From contig NZ_LDTE01000116.1 in assembly GCF_001476905.1 (NCBI RefSeq), forward strand, positions 1 to 42,974: 42,974 nucleotides of DNA. Direction: 5' to 3'. Shown one piece after another: positions 41,491 through 42,974 of this stretch. The position numbers and the translations under genes were made by a program. This stretch comes from Sphingomonas sanguinis. Lineage in GTDB: Bacteria > Pseudomonadota > Alphaproteobacteria > Sphingomonadales > Sphingomonadaceae. Each line of letters opens with the position of its first letter. Position 1 is the first letter of the stretch. The notes beneath the pieces are model-generated. The model was not told the DNA's origin, made no database searches, and saw only the letters and a list, made by a program, of their open reading frames with translations.

Positions 41491-42164
41491 TGGCGATTCT
41501 CTGGAAAATCGGTGCCGGGCTGCTGGTCCTGGGCGCGGTCAGCGCAGGCGGGCGGCACTGGGTGACGCATTGGCAGCCCTCGACCGAGCATTATCCGCTG
41601 CAGGGTATCGACTTGCCCGAAAACCCGCCTGCGGTCGAATGGCGCACCCTGCGCGCGAACGGCGCGGACTTCGCCTATATCGTCGCCACGTCGGGCACCG
41701 ATCGGCGCGATGCCGCCTTCGAGGGAAATTGGGACGCGCTGCCCGAAGCCGGAATGCGGCGCGGCGCGATCCATATCTATTCACTGTGCCAGCCCGCCGC
41801 CGCGCAGGCCGATGCCTTTAACATCTTCGTACCGCGCGCCGGGGACGCCCTGCCCGCCGCCATCGACCTGTCCTTCCACGACGACTGCACGGCGCGGCCC
41901 GACCGCGCCAAGCTGGTCGCCGACCTGACCCGCTTCGTGGCGATGGTCGAGACCCACACCGCCAAGCCGGTGATGCTGCGCGTGTCGAAAGCATTCGAGT
42001 CGGAATATAGCATCACCGCCGCGCTGCCCCGCCCTGTCTGGTCGGTCGGCAATCTGTTCAAGCCCGATTATGCCGCGCGCCCCTGGCGCATGTGGCGTGC
42101 CAGCGATTTCCGCCGGGTCGAGGGGGTGGAAGGCCCCGTCAACTGGGACGTCGTCACGCCATGA
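41490..42164 (+). CDS. GH25-like protein, probable pseudoenzyme
   Basis: A 224-aa protein with the glycoside hydrolase 25 (Chalaropsis-type lysozyme) outline. A signal anchor (about 5-20) is followed by 'GIDLPENPPAVEWRTLRANGADFAYIVATSGTDRRDAAFEGNWDALPEAGMRRGAIHIYS', clearly GH25. The expected catalytic DxE is replaced: the strand reads 'AAIDLSFHDDC', with Asp126 kept but Ser128 where Glu should be; the 'KATEG' loop reads 'VATSG', and the late Asp strand reads 'VNWDVV'. So muramidase activity is probably lost and the protein may bind peptidoglycan or another glycan instead. Coupled to UPF0262 (TGATG) and to cdd (ATGA). Confidence 0.8.
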   Translation: MAILWKIGAGLLVLGAVSAGGRHWVTHWQPSTEHYPLQGIDLPENPPAVEWRTLRANGADFAYIVATSGTDRRDAAFEGNWDALPEAGMRRGAIHIYSLCQPAAAQADAFNIFVPRAGDALPAAIDLSFHDDCTARPDRAKLVADLTRFVAMVETHTAKPVMLRVSKAFESEYSITAALPRPVWSVGNLFKPDYAARPWRMWRASDFRRVEGVEGPVNWDVVTP

Positions 42165-42613
42165 ATGCCACCGATCCTCACGCCCTTATTGCCGCCGCCC
42201 GTGCCGCCGCCCGCAACGCCCATGCGCCGTACAGCCGCTTTGCGGTCGGCGCGGCGCTGTTGATGGAGGACGGCTCGGTCATCACCGGGGCCAATTTCGA
42301 GAATGCCAGCTACGGCCTGTCGCTCTGCGCCGAAACGGTCGCCATCGCCACCGCCTCGGCGGCGGGGCGGCTGCGTCAGATCGTGGCGGTCGGCGTCATC
42401 GGCGGAGCCATGGACGCGGACGGCAAGCCGACCGGCACCACCCCGGTCAGCCCCTGCGGCCGCTGTCGCCAGGTCATCAACGAAGCCGCCCAGATGGGGG
42501 GCCGCGACCTGCCCGTCCATTGCGGCGCGGCCGAAGGCGATGCGGTGCGCACCTATCGTTTGTCCGAGCTTCTGCCGGATGCGTTCGGCCCGGCGGACCT
42601 GGGGATCGGCTGA
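42161..42613 (+). CDS. cdd: Cytidine deaminase
   Basis: A 150-aa zinc-dependent (deoxy)cytidine deaminase for pyrimidine salvage. The zinc motif CAE in 'GLSLCAETVAIATA' (Cys and catalytic Glu) and 'PCGRCRQVINE' (two zinc Cys) identify the homotetrameric type. 'HAPYSRFAVGAALLMEDGSVITGANFENASYG' is the substrate-binding region. It starts as ATGA with the end of the GH25 gene. Slightly longer than the usual 130-140 aa because of the insert 'GAMDADGKPTG' and a C-terminal tail. Confidence 0.95.
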   Translation: MNATDPHALIAAARAAARNAHAPYSRFAVGAALLMEDGSVITGANFENASYGLSLCAETVAIATASAAGRLRQIVAVGVIGGAMDADGKPTGTTPVSPCGRCRQVINEAAQMGGRDLPVHCGAAEGDAVRTYRLSELLPDAFGPADLGIG

Positions 42614-42714
42614 CCTTTTTGCGGGGGGCGCGGACAGGCGCAGAGTACGCAGAGAAGAAGTTTAGCCCCCCCCTTTTCAGCGAGAACTGGCCATTGCCAA
42701 TGGCCGTCCACGCT

Positions 42715-42755
42715 CTCTGCGTCCTCCGCGCCTCTGCGTCCTCCGCGCCTCTGCG
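42715..42755. repeat. 17-bp tandem repeat
   Basis: CTCTGCGTCCTCCGCGC is present twice without gap (42715-42731, 42732-42748) followed by a partial third copy (42749-42755). Confidence 0.9.
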
Positions 42756-42867
42756 CGAACGAATCTTCGTGAGTTTTGGCGCCGTGGTGGTGGCAAATAA
42801 CCTGCCGCTCACGCCGTGATGGCAACTGATTTTTCACGCGAAGGCGCGAAGACGCTAAGATTGAATC

Positions 42868-42891
42868 GCGCGGAGACGCGGAGGCGCGGAG
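42868..42891. repeat. 8-bp tandem repeat, three copies
   Basis: GCGCGGAG, ACGCGGAG, GCGCGGAG in direct succession; the reverse complement of this word family recurs at the window edge (CTCCGCGCCTC), making an inverted arrangement around the palindrome at 42920-42937. Confidence 0.85.
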
Positions 42892-42919
42892 AAGAGGAAT
42901 TAAAGTCTCCCGCCCGTTG

Positions 42920-42937
42920 GCGATGACCGGTCATCGC
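42920..42937. repeat. Perfect 18-bp palindrome
   Basis: GCGATGACCGGTCATCGC is its own reverse complement with no spacer, like a dimeric-regulator operator. It is in the repeat-rich gap after cdd; whether it serves a gene beyond the window edge cannot be seen. Confidence 0.85.
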
Positions 42938-42974
42938 TTACGATCGGATACCCCCCTCCGTGTCTCCGCGCCTC

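Larger units (their letters stand above)
42614..42974. other. Gene-free right edge with extragenic repeats
   Basis: About 360 bp without a credible gene. It is built from short GC-rich repeat words (GCGCAGAG, CTCCGCGCCTC and their complements) in both orientations, plus a perfect 18-bp palindrome. Such runs are common in intergenic DNA of sphingomonads. The window ends inside this cluster. Confidence 0.75.

Overview
This window is a chromosomal segment of a GC-rich alphaproteobacterium, most likely a sphingomonad (Sphingomonas or a close relative). The pointers are the very high G+C coding bias, alphaproteobacterial marker families (UPF0262, DUF1178, DUF2849 and DUF934 next to a siroheme sulfite reductase), a large TonB-dependent receptor, the comF-grxC-nit-DUF1178 block diverging from an NDUFAF5-like methyltransferase, and CtrA-type TTAA-N7-TTAAC boxes. 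The genus is inferred from family content, not from a marker-gene match. There is no phage, insertion sequence, CRISPR array or obvious island; this is mostly core genome with dense packing and many ATGA/TGATG stop-start overlaps.

Layout. 1-2.6 kb: a class-III (GSA-like) aminotransferase divergent from phosphatidylserine decarboxylase. 2.8-5.2 kb (minus): comF-grxC-nit-DUF1178 followed by tRNA-Arg(CCU). 5.3-6.1 kb: a methyltransferase. 6.1-10.3 kb (minus): a signalling operon of EAL c-di-GMP phosphodiesterase, TPR hybrid histidine kinase and single-domain response regulator, headed by a near-CtrA box. 10.3-10.67 kb: a long intergenic region with a perfect CtrA box, a 17-codon micro-ORF and a strong hairpin. 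10.7-18.4 kb (minus): argE, then tamB and tamA (outer-membrane translocation and assembly module). 18.5-19.65 kb (minus): prepilin peptidase and a small exported protein. 19.7-22.7 kb: thiolase, SH3-type exported protein, D-2-hydroxyacid dehydrogenase. 22.7-26.1 kb: serine hydrolase of the beta-lactamase fold, glycine-zipper lipoprotein with a possible EcfG promoter, and a nitronate-monooxygenase-like protein with a C-terminal Cys cluster. 26.2-29.8 kb: glycosyltransferase, a 137-bp palindromic element, alpha/beta hydrolase, and a cysteine-free SelO-like protein whose start codon overlaps that of the hydrolase. 29.9-33.0 kb: TonB-dependent receptor. 33.1-37.0 kb: assimilatory sulfate reduction operon (SUMT, DUF2849, sulfite reductase, DUF934, APS reductase). 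37.0-39.4 kb: LuxR regulator, a STAS-like protein, and a DHFR-fold reductase whose Shine-Dalgarno lies inside a hairpin. 39.4-42.6 kb: dnaB divergent from a UPF0262 - inactive-looking GH25 - cytidine deaminase operon. The right edge is a non-coding cluster of short GC-rich repeats.

The most promising under-described items are the CtrA-box micro-gene at 10.5 kb, the Shine-Dalgarno-sequestering hairpin at 38.75 kb, the GH25 pseudoenzyme at 41.5 kb, the divergent cysteine-free SelO at 28.4 kb, and the nitronate-monooxygenase-like protein with a putative iron-sulfur motif at 24.7 kb. I did not find a clear multi-gene defence or mobile system.
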